The notes: generated from the letters alone by a model not told the origin. DNA of 64,000 nt from Solirubrobacterales bacterium (GCA_023958085.1 JAMLGI010000001.1:186001-250000); one strand, 5' to 3'. Shown: positions 53,134 through 62,122, counted from the first letter of the stretch. Made by a program: numbers and translations.

Positions 53134-54216
53134 TCAGCGTGGGTAGTGCGGGGCGAACCGGGGGAAGCGGTGTGAGTTCAGCTTGTACCGGAGAACCCTG
53201 CGGCCGAGCGGGAAGTTCTGGATCCGGAACGGGTTCGAACTGCCGAAGTCCTGGTAGTAGATCATCATCCGGACCTGGCTGCGGGTCCTGGCGAAACGGA
53301 AGATCCGGTTCATGAAGATCGCGCTGTCGATGTTCCAGAGACCGAACTCGGTCAGCGCCATCGGCTTTCCCTTGCCCTGGGCGAACTTTCTGTAGAACCG
53401 TTTCAGATGATCCCAGTTGTTGTACTGGTTGTAGAAATCGGTGCCGACCCAGTTGACCCACTTTCTGCCGGGCCAGTAGTGGGCCGGGAGGTTCGCCCGG
53501 ACGGTCGGTGAACCGGCCGGCAGCGGGCTCCACACCGTCGCGACCTTGGCCCGCCGGAGCCGCTTCGGCAGCCGGTTCATTCCCCGGAGACGACGTATTT
53601 TCGGCAGCCCGATCTTCTTCAGGCGACGGTTGAGCTTGCTCCGCCTGGCACCACCCTTGACGATCACCGTAATCCGGCGAAACGCCCGCCGGTACCACTT
53701 GAAGGCGTACGGTCCGCCGCGGACGTTTCCGGCACAGTCGACCCCGGCGTACGCATTCAGGCAGCGGTTCGGTTCCCCCAGGGGACGCAGGTAGAGCCGG
53801 ATCCGCTGGCGGGCCAGCGAGTGGTTGAGCTGGACCAGGTAGGCGTCCCCGTACCCCTTCGCGATCTGCCGCGGGGTGATCAGTTCGGTTCCGTTGTCGG
53901 CCCGGGTGGTGATGTGAAGCATCGGCCGGGCCCGTACCGAACGCCAACGGGGCAGCGCCTTGTGCAGGCTGTTACCCCAGGGATGGAAGGTCTGGATCAC
54001 TGCCGGTCGCTTGCCCGCTGCCCGGGCGAAATCCCGAAACCCGCCGGCATCGCCTGTGTCGGTCACTCCGAAGAAGGTCTTGCCGCGAGGTGGCTTCAGC
54101 ATCGCGGCGTCGGCCGGGGCGGGACCGGGACCGGCCAGCAGCCCCAGCGCGAACACGGCGAGGATCAGTCCGGCAGGCCGAAAGCGGGAACGATGTACGG
54201 AAAACGCGGAGGGCAT
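53134..54216 (-). CDS. Secreted GH26-like glycosidase
   Basis: The ATG at 54216 gives 360 residues. The signal peptide is LILAVFALGLLAGPGPAPADA. The TIM-barrel signals are FFGVTDTGD at the start, YLRPLGEPN with the likely acid/base E148, WVNWVGTDFYN, and MALTEFGLW with the likely nucleophile E290. This set fits mannanase-type family GH26. The insert at residues 185-225 is unusually rich in arginine and lysine. Its substrate is unknown; an own or foreign cell-wall glycan is possible. Confidence 0.78.
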   Translation of the reverse strand: MPSAFSVHRSRFRPAGLILAVFALGLLAGPGPAPADAAMLKPPRGKTFFGVTDTGDAGGFRDFARAAGKRPAVIQTFHPWGNSLHKALPRWRSVRARPMLHITTRADNGTELITPRQIAKGYGDAYLVQLNHSLARQRIRLYLRPLGEPNRCLNAYAGVDCAGNVRGGPYAFKWYRRAFRRITVIVKGGARRSKLNRRLKKIGLPKIRRLRGMNRLPKRLRRAKVATVWSPLPAGSPTVRANLPAHYWPGRKWVNWVGTDFYNQYNNWDHLKRFYRKFAQGKGKPMALTEFGLWNIDSAIFMNRIFRFARTRSQVRMMIYYQDFGSSNPFRIQNFPLGRRVLRYKLNSHRFPRFAPHYPR

Positions 54217-54325
54217 AAATGAACAACCGCCGCCGACAGCGGAGGTTGCGCCTTCCACAGTAGGGGCCCGGCGCCGTTCCGGTCGGCCGTCACGGCCGGT
54301 GCAACGCAGATGTCAGGATGTGGGC

Positions 54326-54679
54326 ATGGACCCCGAATCGGAAATTCCCGCCGTTAGCCCGGTCACGGAGGAGGAGTTCGAACGGATGATCTCCGACGCG
54401 ATCGACCGGTTGCCGGTCCAGTTCCGGGAGGCGCTCGAGCGGGTTCCGGTCGTCGTTTCCGATCGCGGCCGGGAGTGGCGGGCCTACGGGCTGTATCAGG
54501 GTGACGGCATCGCCCGGGACAACTACCCGGACCGGATCCTGATCTTCAGGGACACCCTGGTCCGTGACTTCGGGCACGACCGTGAACTGCTGGCGGCCCA
54601 GGTCGAGCGGACTGTCCGCCACGAACTGGGCCACCATCTCGGTTTCGGTGAACGGGGGGTGAGAAACCTCGGCCTCTGA
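54326..54679 (+). CDS. Zincin-like metallopeptidase family protein (DUF1025 type)
   Basis: The ATG at 54326 gives 117 residues. RTVRHELGHHLGFGERGVR holds the HExxH zinc motif and places it in the small PF06262-type family found in many actinobacteria. LPVQFREALERVPVVV is the conserved N-terminal part. A CAGGAT box 6 nt before the ATG suggests leaderless transcription. The annotated function of the family is unproven; proteolysis is assumed from the fold. Confidence 0.88.
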   Translation: MDPESEIPAVSPVTEEEFERMISDAIDRLPVQFREALERVPVVVSDRGREWRAYGLYQGDGIARDNYPDRILIFRDTLVRDFGHDRELLAAQVERTVRHELGHHLGFGERGVRNLGL

Positions 54680-54728
54680 ACCGCTCGCTCGGCGACGGTC
54701 CCTCATCCCGTTCAGACCGAAGGTTCTC

Positions 54729-55109
54729 TCAGGTGATGGAGTCCTCGTCCTCGGCAAAGACGATGATCCCCCAGGTCACCCAGATGCAGAGCGCGAAGAT
54801 CGCCAGAGACCACCAGGGGTAGGCCCCGCCCATTCCGAGCAGGGCTCCGATCGCCCCGAGGGTGCCTCCCGCAATCCCGACCACCCGGCCGAAGGTGTTC
54901 CCGGCATAAAGCGAGAAACCGCCGATCAGCTGGATGACCCCGAGAATGATCGTCACCCAGCCGAGGGTGTTGAGATTGGTCAGGATCAAACGGGTGTCGT
55001 TGACCAGCACGCTGGCGCTGTCAAGCGCGGCGATTCCGTAGATCACGTTCAGCACACCCAGGACGATCAACATGACCGCCGCGAAAGCCGTTCTTCCCGC
55101 TCCTCGCAT
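54729..55109 (-). CDS. DUF7144-type small membrane protein
   Basis: The 126-residue protein has four hydrophobic helices: AFAAVMLIVLGVLNVIYGIA, LGWVTIILGVIQLIGGFSL, VVGIAGGTLGAIGALLGMGG and WWSLAIFALCIWVTWGIIVF. Helix 1, the VNDTRLILTNL loop and GRVVGIAGG match the DUF7144 family of actinobacteria. AAGGAG lies 9 nt before the ATG. Its presumed promoter has a TAACTT -10 at 55169-55164 and the 19-nt palindrome 21 nt further upstream. Function is unknown; stress response is inferred from neighbours. Confidence 0.85.
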   Translation of the reverse strand: MRGAGRTAFAAVMLIVLGVLNVIYGIAALDSASVLVNDTRLILTNLNTLGWVTIILGVIQLIGGFSLYAGNTFGRVVGIAGGTLGAIGALLGMGGAYPWWSLAIFALCIWVTWGIIVFAEDEDSIT

Positions 55110-55163
55110 CTTGATAGCTCCTTCTCTGGCCGCCCAGGCGACCTTGGTGGTCGTTCCGGGTTG

Positions 55164-55169
55164 AAGTTA
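55164..55169 (-). promoter_or_regulatory. -10 box (TAACTT) of the DUF7144 gene
   Basis: TAACTT on the minus strand lies exactly 21 nt from the proximal edge of the palindrome at 55191-55209. The predicted leader is about 48 nt. Confidence 0.5.
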
Positions 55170-55190
55170 GAACGATCACTCGATGCTGCT

Positions 55191-55209
55191 TTCACCCCGA
55201 TCGGGTGAA
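55191..55209. promoter_or_regulatory. 19-nt palindromic operator, copy 1
   Basis: TTCACCCCGATCGGGTGAA has 7-nt perfect arms (TTCACCC/GGGTGAA) with five bases between. It lies between the divergent DUF7144 and LAL-regulator genes. An identical 19-mer occurs at 57449-57467. Its centre falls near -42 of the predicted DUF7144 start site. Confidence 0.75.
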
Positions 55210-55219
55210 CCGCGTCGGT

Positions 55220-55225
55220 TATCGT
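55220..55225 (+). promoter_or_regulatory. Candidate -10 box (TATCGT) of the LAL regulator gene
   Basis: TATCGT lies 10 nt after the palindrome at 55191-55209, so a -35 element with 17-nt spacing would fall inside the palindrome. Binding there would block, not help, this promoter. Confidence 0.35.
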
Positions 55226-55279
55226 TTTTCGGATGCATCGCGGAGGGGCACGAAAACGGGATCGGCCAGGCTGGGGGCC

Positions 55280-57445
55280 ATGACCAGTGTGAGGACACAG
55301 GCTCAGGCTGCTCCGGGGACCGTTTCCCGATCCCGTCTGATCGACGGGCTGGTCGGGGCCAGACACGCCCGGCTTGTGCTGCTCGAGGCTCCGGCGGGAT
55401 ACTCGAAAACCACCACTCTCCGCCTGTGGGATGCAGCCGACCCGCGGACCTTCGTCTGGATCAGGGGAAGTCGAAGACTGAACGATCCGACCCGGTTGAT
55501 CAAGACGATCGTTGCGGTCACCGCGCCGATCGGGATTGACCCCGAGGTGCTTGATGCCCTCGCGGCCCCGAGTCCGGATCTACCCTTCGTGCTCGGGCTG
55601 TTGGGGCAGGCGATCAGCGAACTCGCACCCTTTGTGCTGGTCATCGACGACGCTCACCTGATCGAGGACGAAGAGTCGTGGACGGTGATCCGGGCGGTGG
55701 CAGGGGAACTCCCCCGGGAAGCTCAGCTGGCGATCGGGTCACGAAATCGCCCGCCGCTGGCGATCGGGCCACTCCGGGCCCGCCGCGAGCTTCATGAGCT
55801 GGGGATGGCCGAACTGACCATGACCCGGCGTGAAGGTCGTGACCTGCTGACGGGGATGGGTCTCGATCTCGGAGACCGAGCCGATCTGGTCCACGCAAGG
55901 GCGGAGGGGTGGCCGGCGGCCATGTATCTCGCCGGGCTGGCAATCAGGCAGGATCCGGAGGCAGCGCCTGAGGATGCCGAGTTCGCCGGCAGCGACCGGA
56001 TCCTCGTTGAGTACTTCCGGGACGAGTTCATCCGCGAGCTCCCGGAGGAGGACATCCGGTTTCTCTGCCAAACCTCGATCCTCGATGAGTTGACCGGCCC
56101 CGTCTGCGACGCGGTCACCGGCCGCGATGATTCGGCGGTCCGCCTGGAGCGGCTCGCCCATGAGAACTCCCTGGTGGTCCCGCTTGACCGTCACGGATCA
56201 CGATTCAGGTACCACCATCTCTTTGCCGACATGCTCCGACTCGAGCTGACCCACCGGGAGCCCGAAGCGGAAGCCGGGGCCCACCACCGCGCAGCCGCCT
56301 GGCTGGCCGCCAACGGCGACATCCCGGGTGCCACCGACCACGCCATCGCATCCGGCAACCTGGAACTCGCCGGTGCGCTGATCTGGCTCGATATCGCCGA
56401 CATCCTCGGTGGGGGCAGGGTCGCCATGCTGGACCGGTGGCTGTCTGCGATCGGGGACGATGCGGTCACCAGGGTGCCGGCGCTGATCCTCGCCCGTGCC
56501 CATCGGGAGATGGCGATGGGGCGTGGTGACGAGTCTCACCACTGGCTTGCGGTTGCCGAACGGGAGATTCCCGAAGGTCACCCCAGTTTTGGCGATGTGC
56601 TGATGGTTCGGGTGACGATGGGACCCGACGGTTCCCACCAGATGGTCAAGGATGCACGTCGGGCAGCCGGACTCTTCGACCGGACGAACCCGTGGCTGGT
56701 GCCGCTCGGTCTCTACGAGGGAATCGGCCTCTTTCTCGAGGGGGAAGCGGAAGCCGAGGAACTGCTGCGGACGGCCGCGAGAGAGGCAGCCTCGGTGTCA
56801 CCGATAATCCAGAATCTGGCGCTTGCGCATCTGGCCCTGCTTGAGCTTGAACAGGGCCGGGTTGAGGAGGCGTTCCGGCATATCGCCCGGGCCCGGGACC
56901 AGGTTGAACGCTGCGGGCTTGGCTCCTACGGGGCGATGTCGCTGGTCTTCGCGGTGCTGGCCGACGTGCTTGCCCGACAGGGCCGCCAGGCCGAGTCGTC
57001 CGAGGCCCTGTCCCGCTGCCTGCGGATGAGCGAAGGAATCGAAGACTTCATCGCCTGGTACGAGGCTGAACTGATCCTCGCCTGTGGCCGGGCGATGATC
57101 GGCATCGGGCGTTTCGAGACAGTCGCGGGCATGGCGGACCAGGTCGACCGGCTCGCTGCCCGGATCGCTTCCCCTCCCCGCCTTGCCGGGTGGCTGGAAG
57201 AGCTTCGTCTGGCAGAAGGCCGGGTGGGCCCCGCCGGCCTCGAACTGACTCCGGCGGAGCTCAGAACCCTCTGCCTGCTGCCCACCCACCACTCCTTCCG
57301 GGAGATCGGCGAACAGCTCTGCCTGTCACCGAATACGGTCAAGACCCAGGCGAAATCGCTCTACCGGAAGCTCGGTGTGAACTCCAGGACCGAAGCGGTC
57401 ATGGAAGGTCGTAGGCTCGGCATCCTGGGCCGTCCTCCCGACTGA
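55280..57445 (+). CDS. LAL-type LuxR transcription regulator (MalT-like)
   Basis: The ATG at 55280 gives 721 residues; a longer frame from 55205 runs into the operator and is rejected. The N-terminal STAND ATPase has LEAPAGYSKTTTLRLW (P-loop variant with GYSKTT) and FVLVIDDAHLIED (Walker B). A TPR-like helical region follows from about residue 360 to 640 (ALIWLDIADILGGG, LALAHLALLELEQGRVEEAF). The C-terminal LuxR helix-turn-helix contains FREIGEQLCLSPNTVKTQAK. MalT-type proteins activate genes after binding an inducer and ATP. Identical palindromes before two adjacent transcripts are its likely targets. Confidence 0.9.
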   Translation: MTSVRTQAQAAPGTVSRSRLIDGLVGARHARLVLLEAPAGYSKTTTLRLWDAADPRTFVWIRGSRRLNDPTRLIKTIVAVTAPIGIDPEVLDALAAPSPDLPFVLGLLGQAISELAPFVLVIDDAHLIEDEESWTVIRAVAGELPREAQLAIGSRNRPPLAIGPLRARRELHELGMAELTMTRREGRDLLTGMGLDLGDRADLVHARAEGWPAAMYLAGLAIRQDPEAAPEDAEFAGSDRILVEYFRDEFIRELPEEDIRFLCQTSILDELTGPVCDAVTGRDDSAVRLERLAHENSLVVPLDRHGSRFRYHHLFADMLRLELTHREPEAEAGAHHRAAAWLAANGDIPGATDHAIASGNLELAGALIWLDIADILGGGRVAMLDRWLSAIGDDAVTRVPALILARAHREMAMGRGDESHHWLAVAEREIPEGHPSFGDVLMVRVTMGPDGSHQMVKDARRAAGLFDRTNPWLVPLGLYEGIGLFLEGEAEAEELLRTAAREAASVSPIIQNLALAHLALLELEQGRVEEAFRHIARARDQVERCGLGSYGAMSLVFAVLADVLARQGRQAESSEALSRCLRMSEGIEDFIAWYEAELILACGRAMIGIGRFETVAGMADQVDRLAARIASPPRLAGWLEELRLAEGRVGPAGLELTPAELRTLCLLPTHHSFREIGEQLCLSPNTVKTQAKSLYRKLGVNSRTEAVMEGRRLGILGRPPD

Positions 57446-57448
57446 CGG

Positions 57449-57467
57449 TTCACCCCGATCGGGTGAA
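57449..57467. promoter_or_regulatory. 19-nt palindromic operator, copy 2
   Basis: The 19 bases TTCACCCCGATCGGGTGAA are identical to those at 55191-55209. The site starts 3 nt after the regulator stop. The -10 TAGATT lies 21 nt downstream, so the centre is near -42, as for class II activators. Confidence 0.75.
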
Positions 57468-57488
57468 ATCGGACCTGCCGCACAGGGC

Positions 57489-57494
57489 TAGATT
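57489..57494 (+). promoter_or_regulatory. -10 box (TAGATT) of the DUF6325 gene
   Basis: TAGATT sits 38 nt before the GTG at 57533 and 21 nt after the operator, the same spacing as at the DUF7144 promoter. No -35 hexamer is visible. Confidence 0.5.
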
Positions 57495-57532
57495 GCGCTC
57501 GTGCAAGGTGAACTTCTCCGGGAAGGAACGTC

Positions 57533-57967
57533 GTGACCGAAGAGATCGAAGAGATGGGCCCGATCGACTGGCTGATGGTGGAGTGGGACGAGAAAGAACC
57601 AACCGGCGAGGCGATCCCGTACCTGATCGACCTGGTCGACAGCGGACTGATCCGGATTCTCGATTTCGCCTTCATCATCAAGCGGGACGACGGTTCGATC
57701 GGGCAACTCGAGATCACCGATCTGGGCGGGGATTCAGAGTCGTTCGAGGTGCTCGAGGGGGCGTCGTCGGGCATTCTCGACGAGAGCGACTTCGATGACG
57801 CCGGTGAGGTGCTGGAAACCGGAAAGGCCGCTGCGCTGCTGGTGTACGAGAACCGGTGGGCCGGTCCCTTCGCCGCGGCCGTACGTCGCTCCGGGGGGCA
57901 ACTGGTGGCGAGCGGCCGGATCCCGATTCAGGCCCTGCTGGCCAGCCTCGAAGCCACCGAGAAATGA
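57533..57967 (+). CDS. DUF6325-type protein, unknown function
   Basis: The GTG start gives 144 residues. The order GPIDWLMVEW, IPYLIDLVDSGLIRILDFAFI and then GAAALL-like LETGKAAALLVYENRWAGPF matches the DUF6325 family. That family is related to the older DUF1269-like membrane-stress proteins, and this member is soluble (no helix long enough to span). The protein is acidic in the first half. GGGAAGGAAC precedes the start. It follows a palindrome-linked promoter and is followed by the SHOCT gene after 28 nt, so both should be controlled by the LAL regulator. Confidence 0.82.
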   Translation: MTEEIEEMGPIDWLMVEWDEKEPTGEAIPYLIDLVDSGLIRILDFAFIIKRDDGSIGQLEITDLGGDSESFEVLEGASSGILDESDFDDAGEVLETGKAAALLVYENRWAGPFAAAVRRSGGQLVASGRIPIQALLASLEATEK

Positions 57968-57995
57968 AGCGGGAAATGAGACCAGGAGGAATGAC

Positions 57996-58274
57996 ATGCC
58001 AGGACTGATCGGAGGTATCGCCCGGACTGCTGTGGTGGCCGGGACCGCAACGGCGGTGAGCAATCGCGTCTCCCGCAGACAGGCCTCACGCTGGGCCGAA
58101 CAGGACGGACCGCAGTACGCAAACCCACGGGCGGAGATGGCGATGCAGGAGGAACCGGCTCCCCCGCCCGCCGATCCGGTGGCGCAGCTCAGGGAGCTTG
58201 GTGAACTTCACCAGAGCGGGATCCTGACTGACGAGGAGTTCGCCGCACAGAAGGCGAAGATCCTCGGCGACTAG
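57996..58274 (+). CDS. SHOCT-domain small protein
   Basis: The ATG at 57996, with CCAGGAGGA before it, gives 92 residues. Residues 1-30 form a hydrophobic/alanine-rich start with the phrase GGIARTAVVAGTATAVSNRV. A proline-rich linker (EEPAPPPADP) follows. The C-terminal SHOCT domain is LRELGELHQSGILTDEEFAAQKAKIL. SHOCT domains are short oligomerisation modules found at the ends of membrane proteins. It shares the DUF6325 transcript. Confidence 0.85.
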   Translation: MPGLIGGIARTAVVAGTATAVSNRVSRRQASRWAEQDGPQYANPRAEMAMQEEPAPPPADPVAQLRELGELHQSGILTDEEFAAQKAKILGD

Positions 58275-58277
58275 CTG

Positions 58278-58283
58278 TAGGCT
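58278..58283 (+). promoter_or_regulatory. Leaderless -10 box (TAGGCT)
   Basis: TAGGCT is followed after 6 nt by the cyclophilin ATG at 58290. The same hexamer precedes the GT2 gene at 14100 by 7 nt. Confidence 0.45.
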
Positions 58284-58289
58284 CGACCC

Positions 58290-58748
58290 ATGTCGAAAGC
58301 AACGCTCAACACGACCGCCGGGCAGATCACGATCGAGTTCTTCGATGAGGACGCGCCGAAAACGGTGGAGAATTTCCGCAAGCTGGCCGCCGACGGCTTC
58401 TATGACGGGCTCGGTTTCCACCGGGTGATCAAGGACTTCATGATCCAGGGCGGCTGCCCCGAGGGTACCGGCACCGGCGGTCCCGGCTACACCTTCGAGG
58501 ACGAGTTCAACGACCACAAGGTGGTCCGTGGTGCCCTGGCGATGGCCAACGCCGGCCCGAACACCAACGGCTCCCAGTTCTTCATCGTCACGATCCCGGC
58601 GGCCGACTGGCTCGACGGCAAGCACACCGTTTTCGGTGAGGTCGTGGAAGGAATGGATGCGGTTGACGCGATCGAGGGAACCGACACCGACGGTCGGGAC
58701 ATGCCGACCGAACCGCAGGTGATCATGGGAATCGAACTGAGCGACTGA
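58290..58748 (+). CDS. ppiB: Cyclophilin-type peptidyl-prolyl cis-trans isomerase
   Basis: The 152-residue protein speeds proline isomerisation during folding. [16 protein letters not shown] contains the catalytic arginine in [35 protein letters not shown] and [14 protein letters not shown] are the other cyclophilin A signatures. No signal peptide is present, so it is cytosolic. It starts 15 nt after the SHOCT gene but has its own leaderless -10 box. Confidence 0.94.
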   Translation: MSKATLNTTAGQITIEFFDEDAPKTVENFRKLAADGFYDGLGFHRVIKDFMIQGGCPEGTGTGGPGYTFEDEFNDHKVVRGALAMANAGPNTNGSQFFIVTIPAADWLDGKHTVFGEVVEGMDAVDAIEGTDTDGRDMPTEPQVIMGIELSD

Positions 58749-58765
58749 CGGACGTTCGGGCGGCG

Positions 58766-60034
58766 TCAGCTGCCCACGTCGTCGATCTCGTCCCGGGACT
58801 CGCCCATGGCCGAGGTCACATCGACCGGACCCGACTCCTTGGGGACCGGGGCGACAACGATCTTGCCGTCCTTGCGGGTGGTGATGTAGACCACCCGGTC
58901 GCCCCTCTTCAGGGGAAGGGTTTCCTGATCGAACATCGGCCGGAGGATGCGCGGGGCCATGCCTTCGGTGTGGTTGCGGACCACGGCGATCGGGGTCTGG
59001 CCGGGCTGCTTGATGTCCTCGTTGTCGGCTTCGACGATCCGGTCGTCGATGTCGAGCCCGTCACCGAAGGTCAGCAGGTCGTTCACCACCTTGGCCGCGT
59101 CCGGGGCATCGGCGGCCATGCCGAGAATCCGGCCGGCGGATGAGGCGGACACGATCACCTCGTCGGCGCCCGACTGCTTCAGCAGCTCCTGGTTCTCCTC
59201 CTTGCGGCAGGTGGAGACCACCTCGATCTCCGGGTTGAGCTCCTTCGCCCGCAGCACGGTCAGCACCGCGTGCTCGTCGGTGTTCAGCGCGATGATCAGT
59301 CGTTTGGCCCGTTCGATCCGGGCGGTCCTCAGCACCCGCCGGTCGAAGGCCTTGCCTTCAAACCCGTCCACCTTCTCCTGCACGTTGGCGCGATCGAGGA
59401 CCTCCCGGTTGTCATCGATCACGACCACGTTGCTGCCACGGTTGTGCTTGCGCAGATAGTCGAGGGCCGAACGACCCTTCACTCCGAACCCGCAGATGAT
59501 CGTGTGTCCGTTCAGCTCCTTGAGCTTCGCGTTCACCCTTGCCCTCTTTCTCGACTGTGTGGTGAGTGCCTCAAGGGTAGTACCGACCAGCAGAACGAGG
59601 AAGAGCACCCGGAGCGGGGTGACCACCACGATCGAAATGAACCGGGCCAGCTGGGAGCTCGGAACCAGGTCCCCGTAGCCGGTGGTGGTGACGGTGACGG
59701 TTGCGTAGTAGAGCGAATCGAGGAAGTTGAACGTGTAGCCCGGATTGTTCGAGTCAATGTAGCCGTACCGGTCAACCCAGGTGATGAAGCCGACGAAGAG
59801 GATGATCCCCACCGCAATTCCGGCCCGGATCAGAATCGCCCGGCGCGGATCCTGGGCGCGGCTGACCAGCCAGAAGCGCTCGAGGGGCAGTTCCCTCGGC
59901 TGGCTGGCCTGCCGCGGTTCTCGGCTTCGTCGAAACACGGATCCGGCTGAGGATAGCCACGGGAACCGATCGGTACGGCCCGACGCGACGGCGGCATCAC
60001 GTCCTGCGCCGGGAAGATACCCTGCGGGGTCCAT
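58766..60034 (-). CDS. Potassium channel with RCK (TrkA-N/TrkA-C) domains
   Basis: The ATG at 60034 gives 422 residues; a longer frame overlaps mutA and is rejected. Helix 1 contains IRAGIAVGIILFVGFITWV. The pore reads DSLYYATVTVTTTGYGDLVP with the K+ filter TTGYGD. Helix 2 contains FISIVVVTPLRVLFLVLLVG. The RCK N domain is HTIICGFGVKGRSALDYL, a G-x-G-x2-G NAD/nucleotide loop. A TrkA_C-like domain follows (GQTPIAVVRNHTEGMAP). This is the 2-TM ligand-gated MthK/Kch architecture. Gating ligand is unknown. Confidence 0.92.
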   Translation of the reverse strand: MDPAGYLPGAGRDAAVASGRTDRFPWLSSAGSVFRRSREPRQASQPRELPLERFWLVSRAQDPRRAILIRAGIAVGIILFVGFITWVDRYGYIDSNNPGYTFNFLDSLYYATVTVTTTGYGDLVPSSQLARFISIVVVTPLRVLFLVLLVGTTLEALTTQSRKRARVNAKLKELNGHTIICGFGVKGRSALDYLRKHNRGSNVVVIDDNREVLDRANVQEKVDGFEGKAFDRRVLRTARIERAKRLIIALNTDEHAVLTVLRAKELNPEIEVVSTCRKEENQELLKQSGADEVIVSASSAGRILGMAADAPDAAKVVNDLLTFGDGLDIDDRIVEADNEDIKQPGQTPIAVVRNHTEGMAPRILRPMFDQETLPLKRGDRVVYITTRKDGKIVVAPVPKESGPVDVTSAMGESRDEIDDVGS

Positions 60035-60055
60035 GATTTCGAGGCCGTTTTCCGC

Positions 60056-62118
60056 ATGACCGATCCGCTCGCCACCGGATTCGAATCCGTTTCGGAGGAA
60101 GCGTGGTCCGCGAAGGCCAGAGGGGATCGGGATCTCGATCCGGTCACCCCGGTTGAAGATGGCATCAACGCGAAGTGGCTCTACACCCCGGCCGACGCGC
60201 TCGGTGAGGATCCGGCCGGTCTGCCCGGCCAGGCGCCCTTCGTCCGCGGGACCAGGGCCGGCCGTCACTGGCAGATTCGCCAGGAGCAGGCCGCCCCGGG
60301 TCGGGAGCAGGCCAACCGGGAGATCCTCGAGGACCTGAACGGCGGCGTGACCGAGCTGACCCTGCGCATCGACCGGGCGGCGCGAGCGGGTCTGGCCCCC
60401 TCCGATCCGACATTCGCAGAGGCTCGTGGCGCGGACGGAATCGCGATCTCCACGCTCGATGATCTGGACCGGACGCTGGATGGCGTCTACCTCGACCTTG
60501 CAGGGGTTGCGCTTGAAGCCGGCTCATCGTCCGAATCCGCCGCGGCGCTTCTGGCCGCCCTCTGGCGCCAGCGGGGAATCGCCCCGGAACTGGCCCGGGG
60601 GTCCTTCCGGATCGACCCGCTCGGCACTCTCGCCCGCGAGGGGCATCTGCCGTTGTCCGGGGAGGACGCCCTGACCCGTGCCGCCGGGATCGCTGCGGAG
60701 ACCGCCCGTGACTGGCCGGCGGCCAGGGCGCTGGCGATCGATACCGGCATCTACGTCGAGGCGGGTGCTTCGGCGGCCTGGGAGCTCGGCCTGGCGATCG
60801 CCGGGGCGGTCGAGTTCATCCGGGCCGGTGAAAGGGCCGGGACCGATCCGGAGACGATCGCAACGCAGCTTGAGTTCACACTCGCGGTCGGCACCGACCA
60901 GTTCCTCGAGATGGCCAAGTTCCGGGCGATCCGGCGGCTCTGGGCCAGGGTGCTTGAGGCCTGTGGCGTGGCCCCGGAGAGTCGCAGCTCGGCGACCTAC
61001 GCCCGGACTTCCGCCAGGTCGCTCACCGCCGTTGATCCCTGGGTGAACATGCTGCGGGCCACTACCGCGGTTTTTGCCGCCGGGACCGGCGGCGCCGACG
61101 GGGTGACCGTGACCCCGTTCGACCGGGAGATCGGGCAGCCGGATGATCTCGGCCGAAGGATCGCCCGCAACACCCAGATCATTCTTCAGGACGAGTCCTC
61201 GCTCGGCCGGATCGCCGATCCGTTGGCCGGCTCCTGGTACGGCGAAAGTCTGACCGACGACCTCGCCCGGGCCGGTTGGGACCGCTTCCGGGAGATCGAG
61301 CGGGCCGGAGGGGCACTGGCGGCGCTCCGGTCCGGGCTGATTGCCGAGTCGCTGGCGACGCTGGCCGACGGTCGGGCCGATGACCTCGATCACCGCCGCC
61401 GGGTGATGACCGGCATCAACGAGTTCCCGCTGCTCGGCGACGACGGCACCACGCCCAAGGCCCCGGATCGGGGGGCGGTGGCCGGCGACGCGGAGCGACT
61501 CGCCGCCCTCCCGGAGGTTCCGGGGCTGGACCGGCTGGGTTCGGTCGGGCCGGACCAACTGCTGGGTACGGCCACCTCCCTGGCCACGGCCGGGGTCCGG
61601 ATCGATCAGCTCGCCGCCGCACTGGCAGGCGAGGAGTTCCGGGTCGAACCGCTTGGCATCCGACCGGACGCGGAGCCCTTCGAGGAGTTCCGCCGGGCTA
61701 CTTCCGAGTACGTCACGGCCGGGGGCGAACCACCACGGATCTATCTGGCCACGATGGGACGGATCGCCAGTCACGTCGCGCTCGCCAACTGGGCCCGGAG
61801 TTTCTTCGAGGTGGCCGGCATCGAGGCGGTCCCCGGCGGGGCGGTCGAGTCGAACGGTGACCACGCCACCCTGCTGAAAGAGGGCGGATTCCGGCTGGCA
61901 GCAGTCTGCGCCGGCAAGGAGCAGGTCGCGGAGGACGTGGCCGACCTGGTCACCCGACTGCGTGAAGCCGGAGCCGAATGGATCTACATGATCAACTCGG
62001 CCCCCGAACTGAACGAGGCGGCGCTGGCCGCCGGGGCCGACGAGCTGGTCAGGAACGGAGTGAGCATGAACGAGGTCCTGACCGCCGCCCTTGGCCGGCT
62101 CGGCGTGGAGGTGGCGCC

Positions 62119-62122
<4 letters not shown>
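60056..62122 (+). CDS. mutA: Methylmalonyl-CoA mutase small (alpha-like) subunit
   Basis: The 688-residue protein has the mutase barrel: [14 protein letters not shown] at the start, [23 protein letters not shown] and [24 protein letters not shown]. The C-terminal Rossmann domain lacks the D-x-H-x2-G cobalamin motif, as in MutA, which is catalytically inactive but needed for the MutAB heterodimer. Its stop overlaps mutB by 4 nt (ATGA). The pair interconverts succinyl-CoA and methylmalonyl-CoA, using B12 in MutB. Confidence 0.94.

Noticed and set aside
58745-58775. Terminator between the cyclophilin and K+ channel genes
   Set aside because: CTGACG and CGTCAG arms exist, but the loop is 13 nt and there is no T-run; too weak to list.
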